Below, in pieces: positions 26,901 to 38,233 of a stretch of 64,000 bases of DNA. The stretch lies in the NCBI RefSeq assembly GCF_900111515.1, contig NZ_FOHS01000001.1:1061419-1125418 (forward strand). Direction: 5' to 3'. Both the position numbers and the translations under genes were made by a program. Position 1 is the stretch's first letter, and the number at the start of each line of letters is the position of its first letter. Under the pieces are notes generated by a model that worked only from the letters and a program-made list of their open reading frames with translations, was not told the DNA's origin and made no database searches. The stretch comes from Hymenobacter actinosclerus. Lineage in GTDB: Bacteria; Bacteroidota; Bacteroidia; Cytophagales; Hymenobacteraceae.

Positions 26901-27063
26901 CCTTCACGAGTACCGTGACGCCGGGCAGCGGCGAGCGGTCGAGGGCGGCCGTCACGACGCCGGTTACGGTGCGCTGCGCCGTTGTCTGAGCCCAGGCCGC
27001 CTGGAGCGGCGACAGAGCCAGCGCGGCCCCCAGGGCAGGGGCCAGCCAGTAGAGTTTTTGCAT
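23911..27063 (-). CDS. SusC/RagA family TonB-linked outer membrane transporter
   Basis: A 1050-residue TonB-dependent channel. Signal peptide to about residue 25, then a CarboxypepD_reg domain (VTGVVTAALDRSPLPGVTVLVKG, residues 33-110). The plug has DVVITGYN, NALQGKVAGVNITSSGGSPG and LKGPAAAALYGLRAANGAVVITT. A 22-strand barrel follows, ending in the aromatic MGLRVTF. With SusD it imports oligosaccharides or peptides. The substrate is not encoded in the sequence, but the divergent nagB suggests amino sugars. Confidence 0.96.
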   Translation of the reverse strand: MQKLYWLAPALGAALALSPLQAAWAQTTAQRTVTGVVTAALDRSPLPGVTVLVKGTTVGATTDAEGRFSVAAPAGSTLSFSFIGYTTQERAVEAGDGPISIALKENTTALNDVVITGYNIAQDRRDIVTAVQEVKAKDIIDSRQTNIVNALQGKVAGVNITSSGGSPGEGTAIVIRGGTSLDGDNQPLFIIDGMIMDNSSFQESTAPGGGSQFNGLLGRSVGTPNRAGDLNPEDIASMTVLKGPAAAALYGLRAANGAVVITTKKGTAGRTTINYRTQFSVDEVNRLPKIQDQYQQGSGGVFDATTRNSWGPRFTPGQPRYDNVENFFEKGYAFQNFLNMSGGTEKATFFVSASRLDQSGVTPENKYDKTTVRLSGTAQLSPKFDVSASAQYLNSGGRRTLQGPGLYGSSGGFLLSLLNWPGNDDARNYLNADGTRRRLLPPNNGTDVDADNPYWSARFNPQTDRTNRFLGNTQLNFKVLPFLTLSHNIGTDVASTHSTSVRAVGTSQVGNQNGGIAETVDLNRLITATTLASFRHTFSENLRGSLVLGNTIEHSRDEAVDYTGLIFQNPDFISINNTVNRGALQRVAMRRLIGNFAQLSATLLDQVTVELQGRYDRSSTLPRPDEGKNFGKGFGYGSAALGYEFTRTLGLEQNNILNYGKLRASVAQVGRDTGPYRVQSPLTTNTYIGGGSRNDFFGSNPILKPEQTRSYEAGINLQFLKNRLGLDFNYYFSRTKDQLIAPRVSQATGFILQYINGGVVTNEGQEITLNGSPIRSASGFNWDILANFYHNTNKTESLPFPLTVVFQSDAFITNVHQGGAFLGRPITGIAAYDFQRVSNPSSPDYGKLLINPTTGYPIPGTTFTYVGNRAPRFTTQFTNTFSYKGLGLSFLLDFRVGGKVVNGNDLYSTGTGTSPRTAERYKEVVFDGVVTNADGSYSPNTRPAELTQGYYQNILGAVGTPFIEDASWTRLRYATLSYALPAALLERTGVIKGLELNVTGRNLLLLTKYSGADPETAAAGSGVRGGGSNGFDYGNVPATRGVDMGLRVTF

Positions 27064-27164
27064 GGTGCAGGGAGAAATAGTGGGAAAGCGGGAGGAGCGG
27101 ACTGCGCGGCCGGTTGCGGGGCCGCGCCAACTGGTGCCCGGTGTGCTGCGGCCGGAGCGTAGTC

Positions 27165-27172
27165 CGAAAATA
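27165..27172 (-). promoter_or_regulatory. -7-like element for susC operon
   Basis: On the minus strand TATTTTCG (one base off TAnnTTTG) lies about 100 bases upstream of the susC start. Confidence 0.35.
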
Positions 27173-27247
27173 GCGAAATGGATTAAAGCAGCACCGAAAG
27201 TTGTGAAATTGCCATTAAAGTTGAAAACTGCCTAATGTCAAATTAGC

Positions 27248-27255
27248 TATATTCG
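27248..27255 (+). promoter_or_regulatory. -7-like element for nagB
   Basis: TATATTCG (one base off TAnnTTTG) lies 60 bases before the nagB ATG. Confidence 0.4.
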
Positions 27256-27315
27256 GTGGTATTCTCCCTGCCGGTTTGGGGTTGCCCGGGCCAGCGCTTT
27301 CTGTAACAACTGCTT

Positions 27316-29241
27316 ATGTCTGCTGCTGCCACCCCGCCCGTGCCCCACGTGCCCGTCCGTATTTTCCCCGATTCTGAAGCCGCTTCGGTGCAGGTTGCCC
27401 GCGAGCTGGCCACGTTCATCCGCGAGCGGGCCGCCCAGGGCCGGTCGGCAGTGCTGGGCCTGGCCACCGGCTCGTCGCCGACGCGCGTGTACGAGGAGCT
27501 GGTGCGCCTGCACCGGCAAGAGGGCCTGAGCTTCCGGAACGTCATCAGCTTCAACCTCGACGAGTACTACCCGATGGCTCCCGACTCGCTGCAGAGCTAC
27601 GTGCGCTTCATGCACGAGTACCTGTTCGACCACGTGGATATTGCGCCCGGAAACATCCACATTCCCGACGGTACCATCGCCGCCGACCAGGTAGCCGACT
27701 TCGGCCGCCACTACGAGGAGCAGATCCGGGCGGCGGGCGGCATCGACTGGCAGCTGCTGGGCATTGGGCGCACCGGCCACATCGGCTTCAACGAGCCGGG
27801 CTCGGGCCCGGCCTCCCGCACCCGCCTCATCACCCTCGATCACATCACCCGTACCGACGCGGCTTCCGACTTCTACGGCGAGGAAAACGTGCCCCGCCGG
27901 GCCATTACCATGGGTGTGGGCACTATTCTGGAAGCCCGCCACGTGGTGCTGCTGGCCTGGGGCGAGGGCAAGGCCGCCGTGGTGAAGCGCCTGGTGGAAG
28001 GCGAGCCCACCGACTCGGTGCCGGCCACCTACCTGCAGCACCATCCGGCCGTGCAGGTAGTGCTCGACGAGGCCGCCGCCGCCGAGCTGAGCCCCCGCAA
28101 AACGCCCTGGCTGGCGGGCGAGCCCTGCAACTGGCAGCAGCCGGCCCTGGTGCGCAAGGCCGTTACGTGGCTGGCCCGCGAGCTGGAAAAGCCCATCCTC
28201 AAACTCACCGACGAAGACTACAACGAAAACGGCCTCTCCGACCTGCTGGCCAACTCGGGCGAGGCCTACACCATCAACATCCGGGTTTTCAACGAGTTGC
28301 AGCACACCATTACGGGCTGGCCCGGCGGCAAGCCCAATGCCGACGACACCTACCGCCCCGAGCGGGCCACGCCCTTCCCCAAGCGCGTGCTCATCTTCTC
28401 GCCGCATCCCGATGATGACGTGATTTCGATGGGCGGCACGCTACTGCGCCTCGTCGAGCAGGGCCACGAGGTGCACGTCGCGTACCAGACCAGCGGCAAC
28501 ATTGCCGTGTTTGATGAGGACGTTATCCGGTTTGCCGAGTTCGTGGCCGACTACGACGAACTGTTCCGGTTCGATGAGCAGCCGGCCGAAAACCTGTACC
28601 AGCGGGTGGCCGATTTCCTGCGCAACAAGCAGCCCGGCCAGGTCGATTCGGAGGAAGTTCAGCAGATCAAGGGGCTGATTCGGCGCGGCGAGGCCAAAAG
28701 CGCCCTGCGCTACGCCGGCCTCGACCCCGACACGCGGGCACACTTCCAGGATTTACCTTTTTATGAAACCGGCCGGGTGCGCAAAAAGCCGCTGGGCGAA
28801 GAGGATATCCGGCTGACGATGGCCCTCCTGGAGCAGCTGCAGCCCCACCAGATTTTCGCCGCCGGCGACCTGAGCGACCCCCACGGCACCCACCGCGTAT
28901 GCCTGGCCGCCATTATGCAGGCCGTGCAGCGCCTGCGGGCCGAAGGCTGCGCGTGGCTTTCCGATTGCCGGGTGTGGCTCTACCGCGGGGCCTGGCAGGA
29001 GTGGGACATCGACCAGATTGAAATGGCCGTGCCGCTGAGCCCCCAGGAGCTGACGCGCAAGCGCCGGGCCATTTTCAAGCACCAGAGCCAGAAAGACCGG
29101 CCGCTGTTTCCGGGGGCCGATCAGCGCGAATTCTGGCAGCGCGCCGAGGCCCGCAACCGCACCACCGCCCGCCTTTACGACCAACTCGGGCTGCCCGAAT
29201 ACGAGGGCATTGAGGCCTTTGTGGAGTGGATCACGGATTAG
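27316..29241 (+). CDS. nagB: Glucosamine-6-phosphate deaminase with C-terminal PIG-L (LmbE) domain
   Basis: A 641-residue fusion. Residues about 10-270 are NagB: ATGSSPTRVYEELV, SFNLDEYYPM (catalytic Asp), GIGRTGHIGFNEPGSG (His and Glu). The position of Escherichia coli Asp141 is Thr here. Residues about 355-640 are a PIG-L/LmbE deacetylase-like domain with metal motif FSPHPDDDVISMGG and GDLSDPHGTHRVC. NagB converts glucosamine-6-P to fructose-6-P and ammonia; the second domain may deacetylate the N-acetyl form, which is inference. This long form is characteristic of Bacteroidota. The last codons (WITD-stop) lie inside the inverted repeat. Confidence 0.92.
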   Translation: MSAAATPPVPHVPVRIFPDSEAASVQVARELATFIRERAAQGRSAVLGLATGSSPTRVYEELVRLHRQEGLSFRNVISFNLDEYYPMAPDSLQSYVRFMHEYLFDHVDIAPGNIHIPDGTIAADQVADFGRHYEEQIRAAGGIDWQLLGIGRTGHIGFNEPGSGPASRTRLITLDHITRTDAASDFYGEENVPRRAITMGVGTILEARHVVLLAWGEGKAAVVKRLVEGEPTDSVPATYLQHHPAVQVVLDEAAAAELSPRKTPWLAGEPCNWQQPALVRKAVTWLARELEKPILKLTDEDYNENGLSDLLANSGEAYTINIRVFNELQHTITGWPGGKPNADDTYRPERATPFPKRVLIFSPHPDDDVISMGGTLLRLVEQGHEVHVAYQTSGNIAVFDEDVIRFAEFVADYDELFRFDEQPAENLYQRVADFLRNKQPGQVDSEEVQQIKGLIRRGEAKSALRYAGLDPDTRAHFQDLPFYETGRVRKKPLGEEDIRLTMALLEQLQPHQIFAAGDLSDPHGTHRVCLAAIMQAVQRLRAEGCAWLSDCRVWLYRGAWQEWDIDQIEMAVPLSPQELTRKRRAIFKHQSQKDRPLFPGADQREFWQRAEARNRTTARLYDQLGLPEYEGIEAFVEWITD

Positions 29242-29465
29242 CACGGATTTTAGCGGATTTCACGGATTTTGTGGACGGACCTGTCCTGCCGTAACCGTAG
29301 TATTCTTATCCCTATCATTGCCGAAGTTGCGACGACAGCGTTACTGACAGCTGCTGTCAGGGGCTTTAAGGCCGCGCGCGGACCAAGTCATATGTCCGTG
29401 CGTAGTACCTGTTTCGTCCACAAAATCCGTGAAATCCGCTGAAATCCGTGCTAATCCGTGATCCA
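29227..29465. repeat. 51-bp inverted repeat (CACGGATTT family) joining nagB and nagX
   Basis: Arms 29227-29277 and 29415-29465 are complementary over 51 bases with one T/G difference. Each arm holds three to four degenerate 9-12 base units (CACGGATTAG, CACGGATTTTAG, CGGATTT, CACGGATTTTG). The 137-base spacer has a small GACAGCTGCTGTC palindrome. The left arm includes the nagB stop codon and the right arm the next gene's GTG start. Confidence 0.95.
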
Positions 29466-30578
29466 CTGCCTGAGCCGGCCCGCCTCATCAGCCTCGATGT
29501 GTTTCGGGGCCTCACGGTGGCGGCCATGATCCTGGTGAACAACCCCGGCGACTGGGGCCACATCTACGCCCCGCTGGAGCACGCCGAATGGCACGGCTGC
29601 ACGCCCACCGACCTGATATTCCCGTTTTTCCTGTTCATCGTGGGCGTCAGCATCAGCTATGCGCTGAGCGCGGCCCGGCAGCAGCCGGGCACCCACGCGG
29701 CGGCTATGTGGCGGGTGCTGCGGCGGGCGGGCGTGCTGTTCGGGCTGGGGCTGCTGATGGCCTTGTATCCGAAGTTCGAGTTTGCTACGGTGCGCATTCC
29801 GGGGGTGCTGGCCCGCATTTCGTGGGTGTTTCTGGCCTGCGGAATCCTGTTTCTGAAAACCAGCCGCCGCCAGCAAATCGGACTGCTGGTGGGGCTGCTG
29901 GTCGGTTACAACGTGCTGCTGCAAGTGGTGCCGGTGCCCGGTTTTGGGGCGGCCAACCTGGCGCCCGAAACCAACCTTGGCGCCTGGCTCGACCGGCTCG
30001 TGTTCGGCGAGGCGCATCTTTGGAAGAACAGCCGCACGTGGGACCCCGAGGGCCTGCTGGGCACGCTGCCGGCCATTGCCACCGGCCTGCTCGGGATGCT
30101 GGTAGGCCAGCTGCTGCGCCGCCGCGAGCTGGAACCCGCCGTGCGGGTGGCCCGGCTGTTCGTGGCCGCTATGGGCCTGACTATCGCGGGGCTCGTCTGG
30201 AATGAGTGGTTTCCCATCAACAAAGCCCTCTGGACCAGCTCCTACGTGCTGTACACCGGCGGGCTGGCCACGGCCACGCTGGCGGCCCTCTACTGGCTCT
30301 GCGACGTGCGGGGCCACCGCGGCTGGTGGACCAGCTTCGGGCAGGTGTACGGCGTAAATGCCATCACCGTGTTCTTCCTCTCGGGCATCGTGGCTAAAAC
30401 GCTGAACGCGGTGCACGTGGGGGCCGATGTGCCGCTCAAAACCTGGCTTTACAACACGTTTTTCACGCCCTACTTCAGCCCCGTAAATGCCTCCCTGGCC
30501 GGCGCGCTGGTGTGCGTGCTGATTTGGTTTGGGGTGCTGTGGCTGATGTACCGAAAGGGCGTTATTATCAAGGTGTAG
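29448..30578 (+). CDS. NagX-like / heparan-alpha-glucosaminide N-acetyltransferase family membrane protein
   Basis: A 376-residue integral membrane protein with about ten helices. The opening ARLISLDVFRGLTVAAMILVN and HAEWHGCTPTDLIFPFFLFI are the signature of the HGSNAT/NagX family (DUF5009-related). Human HGSNAT acetylates terminal glucosamine; bacterial NagX sits in N-acetylglucosamine clusters, consistent with nagB next door. An in-frame TGA at 29430 excludes earlier starts, so translation must begin within the right arm of the repeat, at GTG 29448 or a near codon. This start is uncertain. Confidence 0.85.
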   Translation: MLIRDPLPEPARLISLDVFRGLTVAAMILVNNPGDWGHIYAPLEHAEWHGCTPTDLIFPFFLFIVGVSISYALSAARQQPGTHAAAMWRVLRRAGVLFGLGLLMALYPKFEFATVRIPGVLARISWVFLACGILFLKTSRRQQIGLLVGLLVGYNVLLQVVPVPGFGAANLAPETNLGAWLDRLVFGEAHLWKNSRTWDPEGLLGTLPAIATGLLGMLVGQLLRRRELEPAVRVARLFVAAMGLTIAGLVWNEWFPINKALWTSSYVLYTGGLATATLAALYWLCDVRGHRGWWTSFGQVYGVNAITVFFLSGIVAKTLNAVHVGADVPLKTWLYNTFFTPYFSPVNASLAGALVCVLIWFGVLWLMYRKGVIIKV

Positions 30579-30611
30579 TCGGGGAATGAGGCAACCCCGT
30601 CCCCCAGTCCC

Positions 30612-32249
30612 TCAGTCCCCCGCCCCCCCGAACGAATACCCCGCGAAATCCTCACGCAGCTGGGTTTTGCGGACTTTGCCAGTGGCCGTGTGGGGCAGCT
30701 CCTCCACAAACTCCACGGCCTCGGGCAGCCACCACTTGGCCACCTTGCCTTCGTAGAACGCCAGCAGCTCCTGGGCTGACACCTCGTGGCCGGGCCGGCG
30801 CACTACTACCAGCAGCGGCCGCTCGCTCCATTTGGGGTGAGGCCGGCCAATCACGGCGGCTTCGGCCACGGCCGGGTGGCCCACGGCCAAGTTTTCCAGC
30901 GCGATGCTCGAAATCCACTCGCCGCCCGACTTTATCACGTCCTTGCTGCGGTCGGTTATCTGCATGAAACCGGCCGCATCTATGGTGGCTACGTCGCCGG
31001 TGCTGAACCAGCCGTCGGGCGTGAGCTGGCCGGGCGTATCGGTGCCGAAGTAGTCGGCCACCACCCAGGCGCCGCGCACCAGCAGGTCGCCGAAAGCCAC
31101 GCCGTCGTGGGGCAACTCCTGGCCGGCGTCGTCCACAATCTTCATATCTACCCCGTAAATTACCCGGCCCTGCTTGGCCAGCAACTCGGCCTGCTCGGCT
31201 GGGCTCAGGTTTAGCTGCTGAGGTTTGAGGGTGCTCACGGTGCCGAGGGGTGAGGTTTCGGTCATGCCCCAGGCGTGGCGAATTTCCACGTTCAGCTCGT
31301 CGCCAAAGGCTTTGAGCAGCGCCGGCGGGCAGGCCGCGCCGCCCACAATCATCTTGCGCAGCGTGCTGAACTGCCGCTCCTGGTCGCGCATGAAGGCCAG
31401 CAGCCCCAGCCAGATGGTGGGCACGCCGGCCGAAAACGTTACGCCTTCCCCCTCAAACAGCTCGTAGAGGCTGGCCGCATCCAGCCCCGGACCCGGCAGC
31501 ACCAGTTTGCAGCCCAGCATGGGCGCCAGGTACGGAATGCCCCAGGCATTGACGTGGAACATGGGCACGACGGGCAGAATCACGTCCTGGGCCGAGCAGT
31601 TGAAACAGTCGGGCAGCCCGGCGGCCAGCGAGTGCAGCAGCGTGGAGCGGTGGGAGTAGAGCACCCCCTTGGGCTCGGCGGTAGTGCCCGAGGTATAGCA
31701 TAGCGAGGAGGCCGTATTTTCATCGAACTCGGGCCACGCATACTCGGCCGATTCGGCGTCGAGCAGGTCTTCGTAGCAGTATAAATCGGGCAGCGTAGTC
31801 GTTTCGGGCATATGGGCCCGGCCCGTCAGCAGCACCCAGGCCCGCACGCCGGGGCAGGCGGGGGCCAGCTTTTCGGCCAGCGGCAGAAAGGTCAGGTCGA
31901 AGAAAATGGCCTGGTCCTGGGCATGGGCTATGATGTAGGTGAGCTGGCCGGCAAACAGGCGCGGGTTGATGGTATGGCACACCGCGCCCATGCCCGACAC
32001 GGCGTAGTACAGCTCCAGGTGGCGGTGGTTGTTCCAGGCCAGCGTGCCCACCCGGTCGCCGGGCTTTATGCCCAGGCGGGCCAGCACATGGGCCAGCTGC
32101 CGGCTCCGGCGGCCCAGCCCGGTGTAGGTGTAGCGGTGGAAACCGCCCTCGGCCAGTCGGCTCACGATTTCGGTGTCGGCGTGCCACTTTTCGGCGTGTT
32201 CGAGCAGCCCGGCAATGCGCAGGGGCTGGTGCATCATGAGTCCTAGCAT
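30612..32249 (-). CDS. Long-chain acyl-CoA synthetase (AMP-binding)
   Basis: A 545-residue member of the ANL superfamily. It activates a fatty acid with ATP and joins it to CoA. The AMP motif [16 protein letters not shown] (about residue 188), [21 protein letters not shown], and [15 protein letters not shown] are all present, followed by the C-terminal lysine motif [13 protein letters not shown]. The alternative start [17 protein letters not shown] (five codons in) is as likely. It is convergent with nagX and separated from the GH3 gene by a hairpin. Confidence 0.92.
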   Translation of the reverse strand: MLGLMMHQPLRIAGLLEHAEKWHADTEIVSRLAEGGFHRYTYTGLGRRSRQLAHVLARLGIKPGDRVGTLAWNNHRHLELYYAVSGMGAVCHTINPRLFAGQLTYIIAHAQDQAIFFDLTFLPLAEKLAPACPGVRAWVLLTGRAHMPETTTLPDLYCYEDLLDAESAEYAWPEFDENTASSLCYTSGTTAEPKGVLYSHRSTLLHSLAAGLPDCFNCSAQDVILPVVPMFHVNAWGIPYLAPMLGCKLVLPGPGLDAASLYELFEGEGVTFSAGVPTIWLGLLAFMRDQERQFSTLRKMIVGGAACPPALLKAFGDELNVEIRHAWGMTETSPLGTVSTLKPQQLNLSPAEQAELLAKQGRVIYGVDMKIVDDAGQELPHDGVAFGDLLVRGAWVVADYFGTDTPGQLTPDGWFSTGDVATIDAAGFMQITDRSKDVIKSGGEWISSIALENLAVGHPAVAEAAVIGRPHPKWSERPLLVVVRRPGHEVSAQELLAFYEGKVAKWWLPEAVEFVEELPHTATGKVRKTQLREDFAGYSFGGAGD

Positions 32250-32289
32250 TGATTTCGGCGCTTTTGTGGAGCTTTAAACTAACGATTTT

Positions 32290-32381
32290 TCCCGCAGAGG
32301 AGCGCAGAGACTAAACGCAGAGGTTCGCAGAGAACAGCCTCCACGAACCTCTGCGTCTAGTCTCTGCGCTCCTCTGCGGGA
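32290..32381. repeat. 38-bp hairpin (CGCAGAGG family)
   Basis: Arms 32290-32327 and 32344-32381 pair over 38 bases with one mismatch around a 16-base loop. Each arm holds degenerate CGCAGAG units at 10-13 base spacing. No T-run follows on either strand, so it is not a classic terminator. Related units occur at 9470-9501 and near 16692. Confidence 0.92.
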
Positions 32382-32394
32382 GCCCGGCCCATAC

Positions 32395-35481
<3,087 letters not shown>

Positions 35482-35582
35482 GGCAGCGGGGGTTAAGGCG
35501 CCAATTTACGGTATGCGCCCGTAGGCCGGTAAATTTCCTGCCGCCCGGCCTCACTTTTTCTGGCCCGACCGGTTACTTGCCC

Positions 35583-35723
35583 ATGCCTGAAACTCCTGAG
35601 CCCCGCCGCGCCTATCACTCCAACAGCGACGTGCGCCTGTTTAAATTCATGGGTATTGGTCTGGGCTGCGCCTTCCTGGCCGGCCTGGTGCTGCTGGGAG
35701 TGGTACTGTATTTCAGTCTGTAA
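35583..35723 (+). CDS. 46-residue single-helix membrane protein
   Basis: ATG at 35583 to TAA at 35721-35723. The N-terminal half is polar (MPETPEPRRAYHSNSDV), and residues about 23-44 form one hydrophobic helix (MGIGLGCAFLAGLVLLGVVL). It diverges from the GH3 gene, 101 bases away, and ends just before a REP-like palindrome. Codon use looks normal for this genome. The family is not recognised. Confidence 0.6.
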   Translation: MPETPEPRRAYHSNSDVRLFKFMGIGLGCAFLAGLVLLGVVLYFSL

Positions 35724-35749
35724 GATAGGGGCTGAGGGTCTGAGAAGGC

Positions 35750-35848
35750 CGTCATTCAGAGCGGAGCGAAGAATCTCGCGTGCCAAAGTAATTCCTGACG
35801 TCAGGTTTACTTTGGCACGCGAGATTCTTCGCTCCGCTCTGAATGACG
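35750..35848. repeat. REP-like palindrome, perfect 41-bp stem
   Basis: Arms 35750-35790 and 35808-35848 are exactly complementary. The loop holds CCTGACGTCAGG. Outside the arms, GGGGCTGAGGGTCTGAGAAG and a roughly complementary CAGTTCATCAGTCCCC continue the symmetry. Confidence 0.95.
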
Positions 35849-35870
35849 TTCTGCTCAGTTCATCAGTCCC

Positions 35871-37109
35871 CTACTTCCGCCCCTTTTTCACCATCGAGCC
35901 GAAGGCGCCCTTCTTCTCGAAGGCGGCTACCACTTCATCCTCGGCGGGCGTGCGCTTTACCACCGGGTTGTTGGCCCAGAACTCGGGGTCGTAGGGCTTG
36001 GCCCGGATGGCGTCCAGGTCGCGGTCGGTGAGGCTGGCGCGGGCGTAGGGAATGCGCTGGGGCGTGGTGCTCTGGTCGTAGAAGTACGTGAACGACGACA
36101 CGTTAACGGCCAGCGGCTCCTTGCCCGGCTCGGTCAGGTCGGTGGTCAGGTCCATTTTCATCAGCTCCAGCGGGGCCACGCCGGCCGTGCCGGCCGATTT
36201 GAAGGCCATTTCGATGGTCAGCTTGGCATTGGCGAATTTCTGGCGCGGGTTGCTGGTGCTGCCCGTAAAGCTGGGCTGCACCACCCGGTAGCGCACTACC
36301 TGGTTGGTTTCCAGGTCAATCCAGACGGTTCCCTGGGCCCGGTACTTAATTTCGGGGCGGGTTTCGAAGCTGATTTCAGCTACCCCGCCGGTCGAGTCTT
36401 CGCCCAGAATACCCTTGAGCTCCAGCAGGTAGTTTTTCTCCACGTTGGGGCTGAACAGGGCGAGCGAAGTGGTGCTGTCCTGCTGAATGTCGAACAGGCC
36501 GTAGCGGCGGGCGTACACCGAGAAGTTGCTCAGGCTGATGGGGGCCTGCACGCCGGCGTAGCGGCCCTGGACCAGCGTGGTGCCTTCTATGCGGGCCGGG
36601 TTCGACTTCACGTTCCAGACCACTTCCTGCAGCTCGGTGGGCTCGTCGTCGATGCGCGTAATCTGGCGGTAGAAGGCGCGGCCGTAGTAGGTGCGGCGGT
36701 AGTTGCGGGCCAGGTTGCGGAAGGCCCGGTCTACGAGCTGGAACGGAAAGCTGGCCACCTTCACCTCGGGCAGCGCCACGGCCGCCGAAGCCAGCGTAAT
36801 CGTCAGCGGCTCGGCGCCCGATGTTACGCGCACCGTGTCGCGGATGTGGCCCAGCTCCGACACCAATAGTTGTGCGGGCAGCTGCTTCACCACGAGCGTA
36901 AACTCGCCCTCCAGGTTGGTGGTAGTGCCGTTGGTAGTGCCCAGCACGGCAATACTGGCGAAGGGCAGCACTTCCTGGGTTTCCCGGTCGCGCACCACGC
37001 CGCGCAGCTGCACCTGGGCCTGGCCCAGGTGAGCGAGGCCCAGCAGCACCAGCAGCAAAGTCAGAAAACGAACGGAAGGCAGCGAAAAACGGAAAGTCGA
37101 CATACGCAT
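35871..37109 (-). CDS. CarboxypepD_reg-like domain protein, exported
   Basis: A 412-residue protein with signal peptide (LVLLGLAHLGQAQ, cleavage about residue 31) followed by a CarboxypepD_reg-like domain (VQLRGVVRDRETQEVLPFASIAVLG, to about 120). The remainder (YYGRAFYRQITRIDDEPTEL onward) is the beta-rich outer-membrane-associated part seen in many Bacteroidota proteins of unknown role. A start two codons later (MSTFRF) is equally possible. It is convergent with the 46-residue gene across the palindrome. Confidence 0.85.
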   Translation of the reverse strand: MRMSTFRFSLPSVRFLTLLLVLLGLAHLGQAQVQLRGVVRDRETQEVLPFASIAVLGTTNGTTTNLEGEFTLVVKQLPAQLLVSELGHIRDTVRVTSGAEPLTITLASAAVALPEVKVASFPFQLVDRAFRNLARNYRRTYYGRAFYRQITRIDDEPTELQEVVWNVKSNPARIEGTTLVQGRYAGVQAPISLSNFSVYARRYGLFDIQQDSTTSLALFSPNVEKNYLLELKGILGEDSTGGVAEISFETRPEIKYRAQGTVWIDLETNQVVRYRVVQPSFTGSTSNPRQKFANAKLTIEMAFKSAGTAGVAPLELMKMDLTTDLTEPGKEPLAVNVSSFTYFYDQSTTPQRIPYARASLTDRDLDAIRAKPYDPEFWANNPVVKRTPAEDEVVAAFEKKGAFGSMVKKGRK

Positions 37110-37394
37110 AGTAAGGGGAGAGGCCGCCGGGCAGCAGCCAGAAAAAGGGTAACGCGGGCCGCTCCCAAAACCGTGCCCGACGGCGCAAAAGTACGGCCAA
37201 AACCGAACCAGCGGCGGCAGTTATGGTTAAGCACTGGTATATTGGTCCGATGTTGGCCCCGCACGGCCCGGGTTTGGGAGCCGGTTTTTGGGCCGGCCCC
37301 ACCCGACTCCGGCAGCCGATTGGCGGCCTTCGGAACGAACCAATTGGCGCCGGAAAACGAATAACAACCTACGAAACCCGAAAAGCCCCTTCCT

Positions 37395-38144
37395 ATGATC
37401 AAGCGTGATTTCCTCAAAACCGGCCTGCTTACTGCCCTCGGTGCGCTGGTAAGCCCCGCCCTGCTGGCCGCCGCTCACGACGAAAAGCTGCTGCGCGAAG
37501 CCCGCGCCATGCCCATGGCCGACGGCCCCTTCACGCTGCCGCCGCTGCCCTACGCCTTCAACACCCTGGAGCCCCACATCGACGCCCGCACGATGGAAAT
37601 ACACCACGACGCCCACCACAAAGGCTACGTGAGCAAGCTGAACGCGGCCGTAACGGGTACGCCGGCCGAGAAAATGAGTCTGGCCGAGCTGCTGGCTTCC
37701 GTCAGCAAGCAGTCAGAAGCCGTGCGCAACAACGCCGGTGGCCACTGGAACCACTCGTTTTTCTGGCAGATTATGGCGCCCAAAGGCGGCGGCCAGCCCA
37801 CCGGCACTCTCAAGGCGGCCATCGACAAAGACTTCGGCTCGTTCGACAAATTCAGCGAGGCGTTTACCAAGGCCGCGAGCAGCCGTTTCGGCTCGGGCTG
37901 GGCCTGGCTGATTGTGGACAGCAAAACCGGCAAGCTGGCCGTTACCTCAACTCCCAACCAGGACAACCCGCTCATGGACCTGCCGGGCATGCAGCGCGGC
38001 CTGCCCGTGCTGGGCCTCGACGTGTGGGAGCACGCCTACTACCTCAAGCACCAGAACAAGCGCCCCGACTACATTGCCGCCTTCTGGAACGTTGTGAACT
38101 GGAACGAAGCCGGCGGCCGCTACGACGCCACCAAGAAAGGCTAA
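37395..38144 (+). CDS. sod: Exported Fe/Mn superoxide dismutase
   Basis: A 249-residue superoxide dismutase. The metal ligands are visible: His70 in [13 protein letters not shown], His in [12 protein letters not shown], and Asp/His in [12 protein letters not shown]. Family members of the cytoplasm are about 200 residues. The extra N-terminus ([27 protein letters not shown]) looks like a signal with a Tat-like KRDFLK motif, Lys in place of the first Arg. The enzyme is therefore probably periplasmic. ATG at 37395 is the only fitting start. Followed by a strong terminator. Confidence 0.94.
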   Translation: MIKRDFLKTGLLTALGALVSPALLAAAHDEKLLREARAMPMADGPFTLPPLPYAFNTLEPHIDARTMEIHHDAHHKGYVSKLNAAVTGTPAEKMSLAELLASVSKQSEAVRNNAGGHWNHSFFWQIMAPKGGGQPTGTLKAAIDKDFGSFDKFSEAFTKAASSRFGSGWAWLIVDSKTGKLAVTSTPNQDNPLMDLPGMQRGLPVLGLDVWEHAYYLKHQNKRPDYIAAFWNVVNWNEAGGRYDATKKG

Positions 38145-38158
38145 CCGAACCCGGCCAA

Positions 38159-38216
38159 CCCATAAAAAGAGGAGCCCAAGCGCACGCAATGCGCTTGGGC
38201 TCCTCTTTTTATGGGT
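38159..38216. terminator. Bidirectional terminator between sod and the DUF6438 gene
   Basis: ACCCATAAAAAGAGGAGCCC pairs with its complement ending in CCTCTTTTTATGGGT. A/T runs flank the GC stem on both sides, serving two convergent genes. Confidence 0.9.
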
Positions 38217-38233
38217 TGTTGCTAGCGGCCGAC

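Noticed and set aside
29278..29414. Small RNA or gene in the spacer of the 51-bp inverted repeat
   Set aside because: No promoter-like element, open frame or conserved RNA motif could be pointed to in these 137 bases.
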